Assembly: GCA_016235665.1 (NCBI GenBank)
Contig: JACRJI010000010.1
Span: forward strand, 1-64,000
Source of the DNA: a candidate division TA06 bacterium
GTDB taxonomy: Bacteria > Edwardsbacteria > AC1 > EtOH8
Direction: 5' to 3'
DNA: 64,000 bases
Shown: piece after piece, positions 1 through 6,804 of the stretch
Layout: every line of letters starts with the position of its first letter
How positions within the stretch are numbered: position 1 is the first letter of the stretch
Program-made: the position numbers and the translations under genes
Notes under the pieces: generated by a model
Told to the model about the DNA's origin: nothing
The model's input: the letters and a program-made list of their open reading frames with translations, nothing else
Database searches by the model: none

Positions 1-45
1 AGAAGACAGCTGATTTGGTACAAAACGTAGCCTTAACCCTGTTAT

Positions 46-344
46 GTTCTTTTTCTTTTTGTGCCGCCCCTTCGTTTGCAAGGTAAATAGCCGTCTCAGG
101 GCAGGCTCCAGAAAAAGAACCAAAAGAAAAAGCTCGTCGCTGAAAACTCTCCTGGCCATGCTTACGCTAAAGCTTCAGCAGGCCCGCGCTGCGCTTCTCG
201 TTGCCGGCGGGCTTGTCTGAACTCGGGCTTTGGCCAAGCCCTCAAACATGCAGACAAGCTTTTTCCGCCGTCAACTGCGATGCTCACTGATCGTTTTAAC
301 GCGACATACCGGGGTTGGCACCGGTTGTTCAACCAGTTTCCTGA
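46..344 (-). repeat. Dispersed hairpin-ended repeat, copy A
   Basis: Read on the minus strand, this stretch matches the plus strand at 8788-9022 over most of its length. Shared blocks include GTCGCGTTAAAACGATCAGT, GGCGGAAAAAGCTTGTCTG and AACGAGAAGCGCAGCGC. Both copies end in an A/T hairpin whose arms read GTTCTTTTTCT and AGAAAAAGAAC. Copy A carries two extra segments, near 151-180 and 75-110, that copy B lacks. A 68-codon open frame runs through it on the minus strand, but copy B does not keep that frame, so it is probably non-coding. Positions 1-411 hold nothing else except the pgsA promoter. Confidence 0.85.
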
Positions 345-374
345 GCTGATTAGGTAAGCATTCTCCATTTTTTC

Positions 375-403
375 TTGACTTTAAAGCAGGGTAAGGTTAA
401 ACT
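375..403 (+). promoter_or_regulatory. Candidate sigma-70 promoter for pgsA
   Basis: TTGACT (375-380) and TAAACT (398-403) are separated by exactly 17 bases. Initiation about 7 bases downstream would fall at about 410, beside the pgsA ATG at 412, so the mRNA might be leaderless. The spacing is ideal, but the -10 box is only a 4/6 match. Confidence 0.35.
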
Positions 404-411
404 TATGCGTC

Positions 412-948
412 ATGAACAAAAATCTCAATCTTCCCAATATCCTCTCGCTGGCCAGGCTGGCACTGCTGCCGTTCATAGTGCTTTGTTTGAAACACAACCA
501 GAACGGGATGTTGCTGGTCCTGCTGTTTCTAGCCGTGCTGACCGATTATTTCGACGGGTTCTTTGCCCGCCGGCTGGGGCAGGTCACGGATTCCGGAAAG
601 ATACTGGACCCTTTAGCCGACAAGATCTGCGTCAACACCCTGACCATGGCACTGTGGCTGTGGCGGGGATTTCCGTTGTGGGCGGCCGTTCTGATAGTGG
701 TCAGGGATTTGATGATTGTGATTGGTGGGTTGTTGATTATGCGTAAGAAAAAAGTAGTGCCTGTCTCCAACTGGCCGGGGAAGTGGGCGGTCACCTTCAT
801 GGCGGCCACCATCATCTGCTATTCGTTGAACTGGCAGCCCTGGGGGTTGTACCTGTTGTATGTTTCGGTGGTGATGGTTTTTATATCGGGGGTGGTTTAT
901 CTTGCCAGGTTTCACAGGAACGGTTCGGGGAGTGAGAATCCAAAGTAG
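412..948 (+). CDS. pgsA: CDP-diacylglycerol-glycerol-3-phosphate 3-phosphatidyltransferase (PgsA type)
   Basis: The product is a 178-residue membrane enzyme of the CDP-alcohol phosphotransferase family, which makes phosphatidylglycerol phosphate from CDP-diacylglycerol and glycerol 3-phosphate. The family signature D-x2-D-G-x2-A-R-x8-G-x3-D-x3-D is complete: D45, D48, G49, A52, R53, G62, D66 and D70. The N-terminal NLPNILSLARLALLP is typical of PgsA, and hydrophobic helices fill the rest. The length suits bacterial PgsA. The ATG at 412 is preceded by AGG at 395-397, a long spacing, and a promoter lies very close. A second family member sits at 39095, so the substrate assignment rests on N-terminal similarity and length. 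Confidence 0.9.
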   Translation: MNKNLNLPNILSLARLALLPFIVLCLKHNQNGMLLVLLFLAVLTDYFDGFFARRLGQVTDSGKILDPLADKICVNTLTMALWLWRGFPLWAAVLIVVRDLMIVIGGLLIMRKKKVVPVSNWPGKWAVTFMAATIICYSLNWQPWGLYLLYVSVVMVFISGVVYLARFHRNGSGSENPK

Positions 949-975
949 AGATAACAGTAGAAAGGGCAGCGGTAT

Positions 976-1971
976 ATGGAAAACATCAACTACGAAGTTT
1001 TGTCAGGCTTATTGATAGTCTTGTTTCAGACAAAGCACACACCTTCGAATCTTAGTGTGACCAACCCGGTGAAATGGCTGGACAAAGCCAGGAATATATA
1101 CGGCCCGGACGACCCCAGCCTGGTGCCTTTTTTGCTTAATGTGGCCCAAGCCTTCTTATTATACGGGACCACTTATCAGACAGTGGGTCCGGTTCCGTCA
1201 TACGGGCCTACCAACTGCAATAACGCACTGCCACATCTGGAAAAGGCTTACGAGATCCGCAAAAGAAGCTCGCCTCCCGACAGTCTGGAAATGGCCGAAG
1301 TGATGGCTCCGCTGGGCACCTGCCTGGCTTTTATGGGAAAGCACGACCGGGCCGATTTTTATTTGAAAAAGTCCCTGGAGATCCGCGAGTCTAAACTGGG
1401 CAACGATAATCCCCTGGTGGGGCGGGTGCTTTTAGGCATGGCCATGAACCAGATACTGCAGTCGCAGCCGGGCGCCCAGCCGGTTATTGTTAAAACGATG
1501 CTTTCGGTCAACCCGCTGCCGGTGCATATGCTGCCTCCCGCTTCCCGGGAATATGCCTCCAGGTCTTTGGCTATCTATAATGATCTGCAAAAGCAGAAAT
1601 ACGGGCAGGAAACCTGGTACAAGCAGGATAACGCCTTCAGCTTTGACGCCCAGGAAACCGCTTTCAAGCTGTATGAGGACGAGGGAAGCGATCTGATGGA
1701 TAACATCAAGGCCATCAAGGAAGCGGAAGGCGGGCCGCAAGGCGGCGGCTGTTTTGTGGCTACCGCCGTTTACGGCGATTATGACTGTCCCCAAGTGATG
1801 GCGCTGAGGAAGTTTCGGGATGAGAGGTTGCTGCCGGATCCCCTGGGACGGGCCGTGGTCTTCCTGTATTATACAGTAGGGCCTTATCTGGCGATGGTGG
1901 TGGGCAAGTTGCCGTGGCTGTCAAAGGCCCTGCGCCATCTTTTGAATGCCGTGATCAGAAAAATCAAATAA
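976..1971 (+). CDS. TPR protein with C-terminal CFI-box domain
   Basis: This 331-residue protein has no clear signal peptide. Residues about 80-160 contain helical tetratricopeptide-like repeats (ALPHLEKAYEIRKR and ADFYLKKSLEIRESKLG), as in kinesin-light-chain-type TPRs. After G257-G258 comes the CFI-box tail: CFVATAVYGD from C259, then VMALRKFRDERLL, PLGRAVVFLYY and hydrophobic helices to the end. CFI-box domains occur at protein C-termini in many environmental bacteria and have no established role; the conserved Cys and hydrophobic helices suggest membrane association or modification (inference). It follows pgsA by 27 bases and may be cotranscribed with it. Confidence 0.8.
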   Translation: MENINYEVLSGLLIVLFQTKHTPSNLSVTNPVKWLDKARNIYGPDDPSLVPFLLNVAQAFLLYGTTYQTVGPVPSYGPTNCNNALPHLEKAYEIRKRSSPPDSLEMAEVMAPLGTCLAFMGKHDRADFYLKKSLEIRESKLGNDNPLVGRVLLGMAMNQILQSQPGAQPVIVKTMLSVNPLPVHMLPPASREYASRSLAIYNDLQKQKYGQETWYKQDNAFSFDAQETAFKLYEDEGSDLMDNIKAIKEAEGGPQGGGCFVATAVYGDYDCPQVMALRKFRDERLLPDPLGRAVVFLYYTVGPYLAMVVGKLPWLSKALRHLLNAVIRKIK

Positions 1972-2019
1972 CATCCTTCACGGCTAAAGATAAATAATAA
2001 ACACAGCGAGGTTCCGGAT

Positions 2020-3123
2020 ATGCCAAGCCAGGTCTATTTCACCGATTTCAGCGAATCGTCCCAGCGCAACATCTACGCCAAGCTCTCTGAAATAATAGAC
2101 AAAATGCCGCTCTCCAAGGTTGTGGCCAAGGGCGACTTGGTGGCGGTCAAGGTCCATTTTGGCGAGCGGGGCAACACCGCCTTCGTCCAGCCGCACTTTG
2201 TGCGGGCGGTGGTGGACAAGATAAAAGCGCTGGGCGCCAAGCCCTTCGTCACCGACGCCAACACCCTGTACGTGGGCAGCCGCTCCAACTCGGTGGACCA
2301 CCTGGAGACTGCCCACCAGCATGGGTTCACCTACTCCTCGCTGGGATGCCCGGTGATGATCGCCGACGGCCTGCGGGGCGGGGCGTATGTGGAGGTCGCG
2401 GTCAACGGCACCCACCTGAAGAAAGTGAAGCTGGCCCACGACCTGTACAAGGCCGACGCCATCGTCTGCGTCACCCACTTTAAGGGCCACGAGCTGGCGG
2501 GCTTCGGCGGCAGCATCAAGAACCTGGGGATGGGCGGCGGGGCCCGGGGCGGCAAGCTGGCCATGCATTCGGACGTCACGCCGGTGATCAAGGCCGAGAA
2601 GTGCATAGCCTGCGGCAAGTGCGCCGAGAACTGCCCGGCCGATGCCATCGTCATTGATAAATACGCGGTGATAGACCCCAAGAAGTGCATCGGCTGCGGC
2701 TCGTGCATAGTGGTCTGCCCCACCCACGCCGCCCGCAACGGCTGGGACACCGGGGCCCAAAAGATGCAGGAGAAGATGGCGGAGTACCTGGCCGGGTTTG
2801 CCCAGAACAAAAAGGGCAAGATAGGATATCTGAATTTCATCATGAACGTCTCGCCGGCCTGCGACTGCTACGGCCACGCCGACAACCCGATAGTGCCGGA
2901 CTTAGGGCTCTGCGGCTCGCTGGACCCGGTGGCCATTGACGCGGCCAGCAACGACCTGGTGATGCAGGCCGGGGGGAACAAGAACTCGGCGCTGGAGAAG
3001 GCCCACAAACCGGGCAGCGACAAGTTCAGGGATATTTACGCGGAGGTGGACTGGGCCTGGCAACTGGATCATGCGGAGAAGCTGGGACTGGGGAGCAGGA
3101 AGTATGAGTTGGTGACAATATAG
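2020..3123 (+). CDS. DUF362 protein with two [4Fe-4S] ferredoxin motifs
   Basis: This 367-residue protein starts at an ATG after GCGAGG. It is a DUF362-family protein with an embedded bacterial-type ferredoxin: C195-x2-C198-x2-C201-x3-C205-P and C223-x2-C226-x2-C229-x3-C233-P, the arrangement for two [4Fe-4S] clusters. The DUF362 signature is visible before it (VCVTHFKGHELAGFGGSIKNLGMG) and after it (DNPIVPDLGLCGSLDPVAIDAAS). No catalytic reaction is established for the family; electron transfer or an Fe-S-dependent oxidoreductase role is likely. A second DUF362 protein without the ferredoxin insert is encoded at 41068. Nothing in the neighbourhood identifies a substrate. Confidence 0.9.
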   Translation: MPSQVYFTDFSESSQRNIYAKLSEIIDKMPLSKVVAKGDLVAVKVHFGERGNTAFVQPHFVRAVVDKIKALGAKPFVTDANTLYVGSRSNSVDHLETAHQHGFTYSSLGCPVMIADGLRGGAYVEVAVNGTHLKKVKLAHDLYKADAIVCVTHFKGHELAGFGGSIKNLGMGGGARGGKLAMHSDVTPVIKAEKCIACGKCAENCPADAIVIDKYAVIDPKKCIGCGSCIVVCPTHAARNGWDTGAQKMQEKMAEYLAGFAQNKKGKIGYLNFIMNVSPACDCYGHADNPIVPDLGLCGSLDPVAIDAASNDLVMQAGGNKNSALEKAHKPGSDKFRDIYAEVDWAWQLDHAEKLGLGSRKYELVTI

Positions 3124-3152
3124 AAAACAAATCAATAAAGTAAGGTTACATC

Positions 3153-4016
3153 ATGCATAAAAACAATAAAGCAAACATTTGGGTTTACATTCTGCCAAAT
3201 CTATTTATTGTATTGTCATGGCTTATATATTTATATGTGATAACACAAAAATTAACCTGTTGGGAACAACGATCTGGTTTTGGGGATATGTTTGGTGCGC
3301 TTAGCGCGTTATTTACTGGTTTTGCGTTTGCTGGGGTGATAATAACAGTATATTTACAGAGAGAAGAATTAGCTTTACAACGAGAAGAGTTATTTACAAC
3401 AAGGGAGGAGTTTAAGGCACAAACAAAAACTTTCAATAAGCAATTATTTGAAACTTCTTTCTATCAACTTTTAAATTACCAAAACAATATTGTAAAAGAA
3501 ATGGATCTGCGTACAGTTGTTGTCAATAGCAATGCTATCGGTAGAATTTGCTTCAGAGAGTTATATGATATATTTAAAAGAGAATATTGTGAAACAGTAA
3601 GGGACATGAAAGACCAGGAAGAAATAAACAACGCGATTCACGCTTATGAAAAGTTCTATGATAATAATCAGCCATTTGTCGCACATTATTTTACAAATTT
3701 GTACATAATGCTTAAATACATTGACAATGCTGAATTTATTGGAAGTGAAGACCAGGTATATAAAGAAAAAAAGTATTATACGAATATCATTAGGGCACAA
3801 TTATCTACTTATGAATTGTTGCTTTTGGGTTATCATAGTTTAAGCACAATAAATCTAAGGTATAACGGTATTTTGAATAAATACAACATATTAAAATTCC
3901 TACCAGCAAATAGATTGTTAAAACCTGAACATGAAACAGTAATAAAAAATATACTGGAGTTTACAGCAAACGATGAAGAATGGTCAAAAATAAGTGGTAA
4001 AAGCAAGGGTGGCTAA
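3153..4016 (+). CDS. Putative phage abortive-infection protein (AbiC-like)
   Basis: This 287-residue membrane protein resembles the putative AbiC family (putAbiC). Two N-terminal transmembrane helices (about 7-30 and 44-68) flank the family-typical FGDMFGALSALFTGFAFAG. A charged helix of repeated QREEL/TREEF units (about 69-95) follows, then a soluble domain with FETSFYQLLNYQNNIV, HYFTNLYIMLKYID and RAQLSTYELLLLGYHSL. Characterised relatives stop phage spread by killing or arresting the infected cell; the mechanism is not settled. The gene is strikingly A+T-rich compared with both neighbours, a sign of transfer. It starts 29 bases after the DUF362 stop and precedes an equally A+T-rich unknown gene. 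Confidence 0.75.
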   Translation: MHKNNKANIWVYILPNLFIVLSWLIYLYVITQKLTCWEQRSGFGDMFGALSALFTGFAFAGVIITVYLQREELALQREELFTTREEFKAQTKTFNKQLFETSFYQLLNYQNNIVKEMDLRTVVVNSNAIGRICFRELYDIFKREYCETVRDMKDQEEINNAIHAYEKFYDNNQPFVAHYFTNLYIMLKYIDNAEFIGSEDQVYKEKKYYTNIIRAQLSTYELLLLGYHSLSTINLRYNGILNKYNILKFLPANRLLKPEHETVIKNILEFTANDEEWSKISGKSKGG

Positions 4017-4130
4017 GCTAAGATTATGTAAGGGCCCGAACAATATAAACCGCTAATATACCATATTCCCATACTAACTTGTAAATTAAGACCTGTTTTT
4101 AATTAGTAATTAGTAAAAAAGGAGTTGTAT

Positions 4131-4688
4131 ATGGGATTAATGATTCATAGCTTAGAAATGCTTTCGCAAAATGCTAGAAGGGACTATTATATTTATATTC
4201 TTGATTATGGTTGGCAAGAACCCTTGTCGCAAACTTTGCGAAACAATTTTCAAAACATGGCCGAGAGAGCATCGAAAAATGAATCGGCCGTTATAATTGG
4301 TGTGGGTGATGTCGGTCATTTTGACACAGAGGTTTTGTCGTGGCATAATATCAATGGTGATAATGCTGATGAATTATTACCGGCGATACTGATTACTCGT
4401 ACTAACCCCCATGATTTTAAAAATATGGAGACAATTCGTAATCCCGATAAAGACTTTTCTTTTATTCTCATACCAATAAAAAAGGTGTGTAAAACAGAAA
4501 CAGAGGTCGTCGCTTTAATTAAAAGTATTTTTAAAGATATTGAAAGTAAAAAAGATCTCAAGGGTTTTAAAGTAAGTAAGGAATTGAAACCGGGCATTGG
4601 GGGAGCCATTGTTAAATCGATAATTCTTGAACCAAATTTTAGTGGTATTGGTTTTAGTTTCAACAAACTGAAAGATTCTTTAAAATAA
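4131..4688 (+). CDS. Unrecognised 185-residue protein in the AbiC-like insert
   Basis: I do not recognise this protein. It has no signal peptide or obvious membrane helix and looks globular alpha/beta, with several hydrophobic strands (YYIYILDYG, SAVIIGVG, LLPAILITR, FSFILIPI). It ends in a Gly/Phe-rich stretch, FSGIGFSFNKL. The ATG at 4131 is chosen over an in-frame TTG six bases upstream because AAAAGGAG (4117-4124) sits six bases before the ATG. Its A+T-rich composition matches the AbiC-like gene 114 bases upstream, so the two probably arrived together. A role as effector, sensor or antidote partner is possible but is inference. Confidence 0.6.
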   Translation: MGLMIHSLEMLSQNARRDYYIYILDYGWQEPLSQTLRNNFQNMAERASKNESAVIIGVGDVGHFDTEVLSWHNINGDNADELLPAILITRTNPHDFKNMETIRNPDKDFSFILIPIKKVCKTETEVVALIKSIFKDIESKKDLKGFKVSKELKPGIGGAIVKSIILEPNFSGIGFSFNKLKDSLK

Positions 4689-4816
4689 GACCTTGTCAGC
4701 CGTAGCATAAAATAATTTAGTTGGCACATGTATGGTAAGCACAACTGCTTTGGATGCATAACTCGTAGCACGATTCATCTAATTCGTAGCACAAAATTAA
4801 ACCATAAAGGAAACAT

Positions 4817-5413
4817 ATGGCACTCAAACAAACCCTCGGCAACCTGTTCTTCAAATGGCGCAGCTACACGCCTATCCCGCTGCTTTTGGCGGCCCTCTAT
4901 TTTGCCAGGCCCACCTGGTGGTCTCTGGCCATCGGCATCGCGGTCACTTTCATGGGCGAGGCCGTCCGGATCTGGGCGCTGTCCTATGCCGGCGGCAGCA
5001 CCCGCACCCTTTCCCCGGACGTGGGCCGGCTGATCACCGGCGGGCCATTCGGCTTTGTCCGCAACCCGCTGTACGTGGGGAATTTCCTGGTCTCGCTGGG
5101 GGTGTGCCTGGCCGCCTGGCCCTGGATGCCCTGGATGATCCTGGTCTTCATCGGCGCCTTCTTTTTGCAGTACGTGTTCATCGTGGCGTTGGAGGAGGAG
5201 ACCCTGGCCGGCAAGCTGGGAGCTGAGTATCAGGAGTACTGCCAAAAAGTACCGCGCTGGCTGCCGCGGCTCAGCCACTTCGGCCCGCGCTTTCCGGAAA
5301 AGGGCGACACCAAAGCCGCTTTCCGGGCCGAGCGCCGCACCCTGCAGACTTTGTGTATCACCTTGCTGGCGGTGGTGGGGATCTTCATGTGGCGGGTGAT
5401 GAAGGGATACTAG
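4817..5413 (+). CDS. Isoprenylcysteine/phospholipid-type integral membrane methyltransferase
   Basis: This 198-residue polytopic protein belongs to the ICMT/PEMT-like methyltransferase family, which uses S-adenosylmethionine to methylate isoprenylcysteines, lipids or other hydrophobic acceptors. Residues 77-90 (GPFGFVRNPLYVGN) with R82, N83, P84 and Y86, then E126-E128 and the YxxYC-x3-PRWLP segment (138-150), form the usual cofactor-binding C-terminus. The true substrate cannot be told from sequence. The ATG at 4817 follows AAAGGA. The last 73 bases of the gene are duplicated downstream at 5565-5637 as part of a local tandem duplication. It returns to the G+C-rich style of the genome after the A+T-rich insert. 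Confidence 0.85.
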   Translation: MALKQTLGNLFFKWRSYTPIPLLLAALYFARPTWWSLAIGIAVTFMGEAVRIWALSYAGGSTRTLSPDVGRLITGGPFGFVRNPLYVGNFLVSLGVCLAAWPWMPWMILVFIGAFFLQYVFIVALEEETLAGKLGAEYQEYCQKVPRWLPRLSHFGPRFPEKGDTKAAFRAERRTLQTLCITLLAVVGIFMWRVMKGY

Positions 5414-5790
5414 GACCAAAATTGCCACAGAGACACTGAGGCACAGAGGGTTAATCAATATTTGGGATCTATGAATTGGGTTGTTAGTCTTACTCTGTGT
5501 CTCTGAGCCTCTGTGGCCGGTTATTTTTCTAACAACTATGAACAGTGTGCTGTATCTGCATAACCCTGCAGACCGTGTGCATCACCTTGCTGGCGGTGGT
5601 GGGGATCTTCATGTGGCGGGTGATGCAGGGATACTGACGGTTTTTTGCCACAGAGGCTCAGAGACACAGAGTGATACTTGCTCTTGTTAATGTCTGGTTG
5701 TAGATGATTGAATTTCCCTCCGTGCCTCAGTGTCTCTGTGGCTAAGTTTGGGTAATTTTAACTATGAACAGTTTGCTGTATCTACATAAC
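5341..5790 (+). repeat. 224-bp tandem duplication spanning two gene ends
   Basis: Unit 1 (about 5341-5564) holds the last part of the membrane methyltransferase gene, a spacer and the first about 30 bases of the next gene. Unit 2 (about 5565-5790) repeats that order. Landmarks are offset by the same distance: CCTGCAGAC at 5341 and 5565, ACTATGAACAG at 5535 and 5761. This explains why 5414-5763 holds a false start and a false 3' end but no gene. Each unit encloses a hairpin with CCACAGAG-type arms (5424-5450 with 5492-5517; 5647-5672 with 5716-5742). The hairpin is in opposite orientation in the two units. Confidence 0.85.
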
Positions 5791-6501
5791 CAGTATCAGC
5801 GGCAAGCCGCATGGACCAAGGCTCTACGGCTTTCTCTGTACCGCAGGGTACAACTGGCCGGGAAGAAGAACATCCTGGAACTGGGATGCGGCAGCGGGGT
5901 CATCCTAAGCGAGATCTCGGAGCGCACGGAGGCCCGGCTTTGCGGGATAGAGGCCGACCCCCAAATGACGGCCCTGGCCAAAGCCCAATATCCAGGCATA
6001 GAATTCAGGACGGCCCGGGCTGAAAAGCTTCCCTTTCCGGCCAACTCTTTTGACCTGATAGTCACCCACTACTTCTGGTTGTGGCAGAAAGATCCCGAAG
6101 CCGTCCTATCTGAGGCCCTCCGGGTCCTAAAAAAAGGCGGGCACCTGATCAGCCTGTGCGAGCCGGACTATATGGGCCGCATTGACGAACCGACGGAGCT
6201 GGGAGGGATAAGGGATTTGATTTTAGGGACACTGGCCAAACAGGGCGCGGATCCGGGCCTGGCCGGTAAACTCGAAACTCTCATGTCCCAAGCCGGGTTC
6301 AAGACCGAAGCCGGGCGGCAGGATGGCTGCTGGGACTGGCGGGAGTACCGGAAGCAGTTTGACCGGGAATGGGAATTCATTGAGGATCTGTGCGGCTTTG
6401 GGAAGAGGCTGGAAGCTTTGAAACAGAAGGACCTTCAGGCGGTGGCGGAGAAAAAGAGAAGGATGTGCATGCCGGTGCGCTGGGTCATAGGACAGAAGTA
6501 A
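5764..6501 (+). CDS. Class I SAM-dependent methyltransferase
   Basis: This 245-residue soluble methyltransferase has a Rossmann-fold motif I at 37-46 (ILELGCGSGV), an acidic residue ending strand 2 (GIEADP) and a motif-IV-like FDLIVTHYFW. A Methyltransf_11-type EALRVLKKGGHLI follows. The substrate is unknown; the remote relatives I recall methylate small molecules or quinone-like compounds. The first about 30 bases of the gene are present a second time at 5534-5563 because of the local duplication, and that upstream copy runs into a fragment of the previous gene rather than an intact frame. The true start is therefore taken as the ATG at 5764. Confidence 0.85.
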   Translation: MNSLLYLHNQYQRQAAWTKALRLSLYRRVQLAGKKNILELGCGSGVILSEISERTEARLCGIEADPQMTALAKAQYPGIEFRTARAEKLPFPANSFDLIVTHYFWLWQKDPEAVLSEALRVLKKGGHLISLCEPDYMGRIDEPTELGGIRDLILGTLAKQGADPGLAGKLETLMSQAGFKTEAGRQDGCWDWREYRKQFDREWEFIEDLCGFGKRLEALKQKDLQAVAEKKRRMCMPVRWVIGQK

Positions 6502-6512
6502 AGACCGTTTTT

Positions 6513-6540
6513 TGCCACAGAGACTCAAAGACACAGAGGG
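6513..6540 (+). repeat. CCACAGAG-type dispersed repeat arm
   Basis: A single arm (TGCCACAGAGACTCAAAGAC and onward) of the same family as the four arms in the 5341-5790 duplication, with another degenerate copy at 26801-26820. Here it directly follows a stop codon, with no partner arm nearby. Confidence 0.7.
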
Positions 6541-6598
6541 GTTTAATTTTTATAGCTTGTGCATAAAAACACAAAAAAGGCGTGTCATAAACTACCAT

Positions 6599-6627
6599 TA
6601 AAAAAACCGGCTGGGCCGGTTTTTTTG
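6599..6627 (+). terminator. Rho-independent terminator
   Basis: A-rich tract, GC-rich stem ACCGGC/GCCGGT with a short TGG loop, then seven T residues. It lies about 100 bases after the methyltransferase gene. Because A and T tracts flank the stem symmetrically it could also act on minus-strand transcripts. Confidence 0.8.
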
Positions 6628-6653
6628 TTGTAAAGCAAGGACCTTATGCCCAT

Positions 6654-6679
6654 CCCTCTCCTAATGCTTTAGGAGAGGG
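6654..6679 (+). repeat. Palindromic REP-like element, CCTCTCC family
   Basis: Near-perfect palindrome with arms CCCTCTCCTAA and TTAGGAGAGGG around TGCT, followed by AAAAGGGTGAGGTC. The same core appears inverted at 18820-18845, and related short palindromes lie at 12965-12986 and 51653-51673. Such elements are common in intergenic gaps and carry no frame. With the terminator and promoter it accounts for the gap 6502-6804. Confidence 0.8.
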
Positions 6680-6710
6680 AAAAGGGTGAGGTCAAGCGGC
6701 ATTTTTATTG

Positions 6711-6739
6711 TTGACAGAGCCCTAATTGCTTGCTATACT
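6711..6739 (+). promoter_or_regulatory. Strong sigma-70 promoter
   Basis: TTGACA (6711-6716) and TATACT (6734-6739) have exactly 17 bases between them. This is the best consensus promoter in the window and would give a leader of about 60 bases for the lipoprotein gene starting at 6805. Confidence 0.85.
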
Positions 6740-6804
6740 TACAGTTTATATGATGGGGCAGTGGGCTTTAACCAGACATAAAAATATCATTTCAGGTGAA
6801 TAAA

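Noticed and set aside
162-368. 68-codon open frame on the minus strand near the left edge
   Set aside because: It lies inside the dispersed repeat; the copy at 8788-9022 does not preserve the frame, and there is no ribosome site.
5481-5690. Possible small gene between the two methyltransferases
   Set aside because: The interval is explained fully by the 224-bp duplication, so the start and end sequences are fragments of the neighbouring genes.
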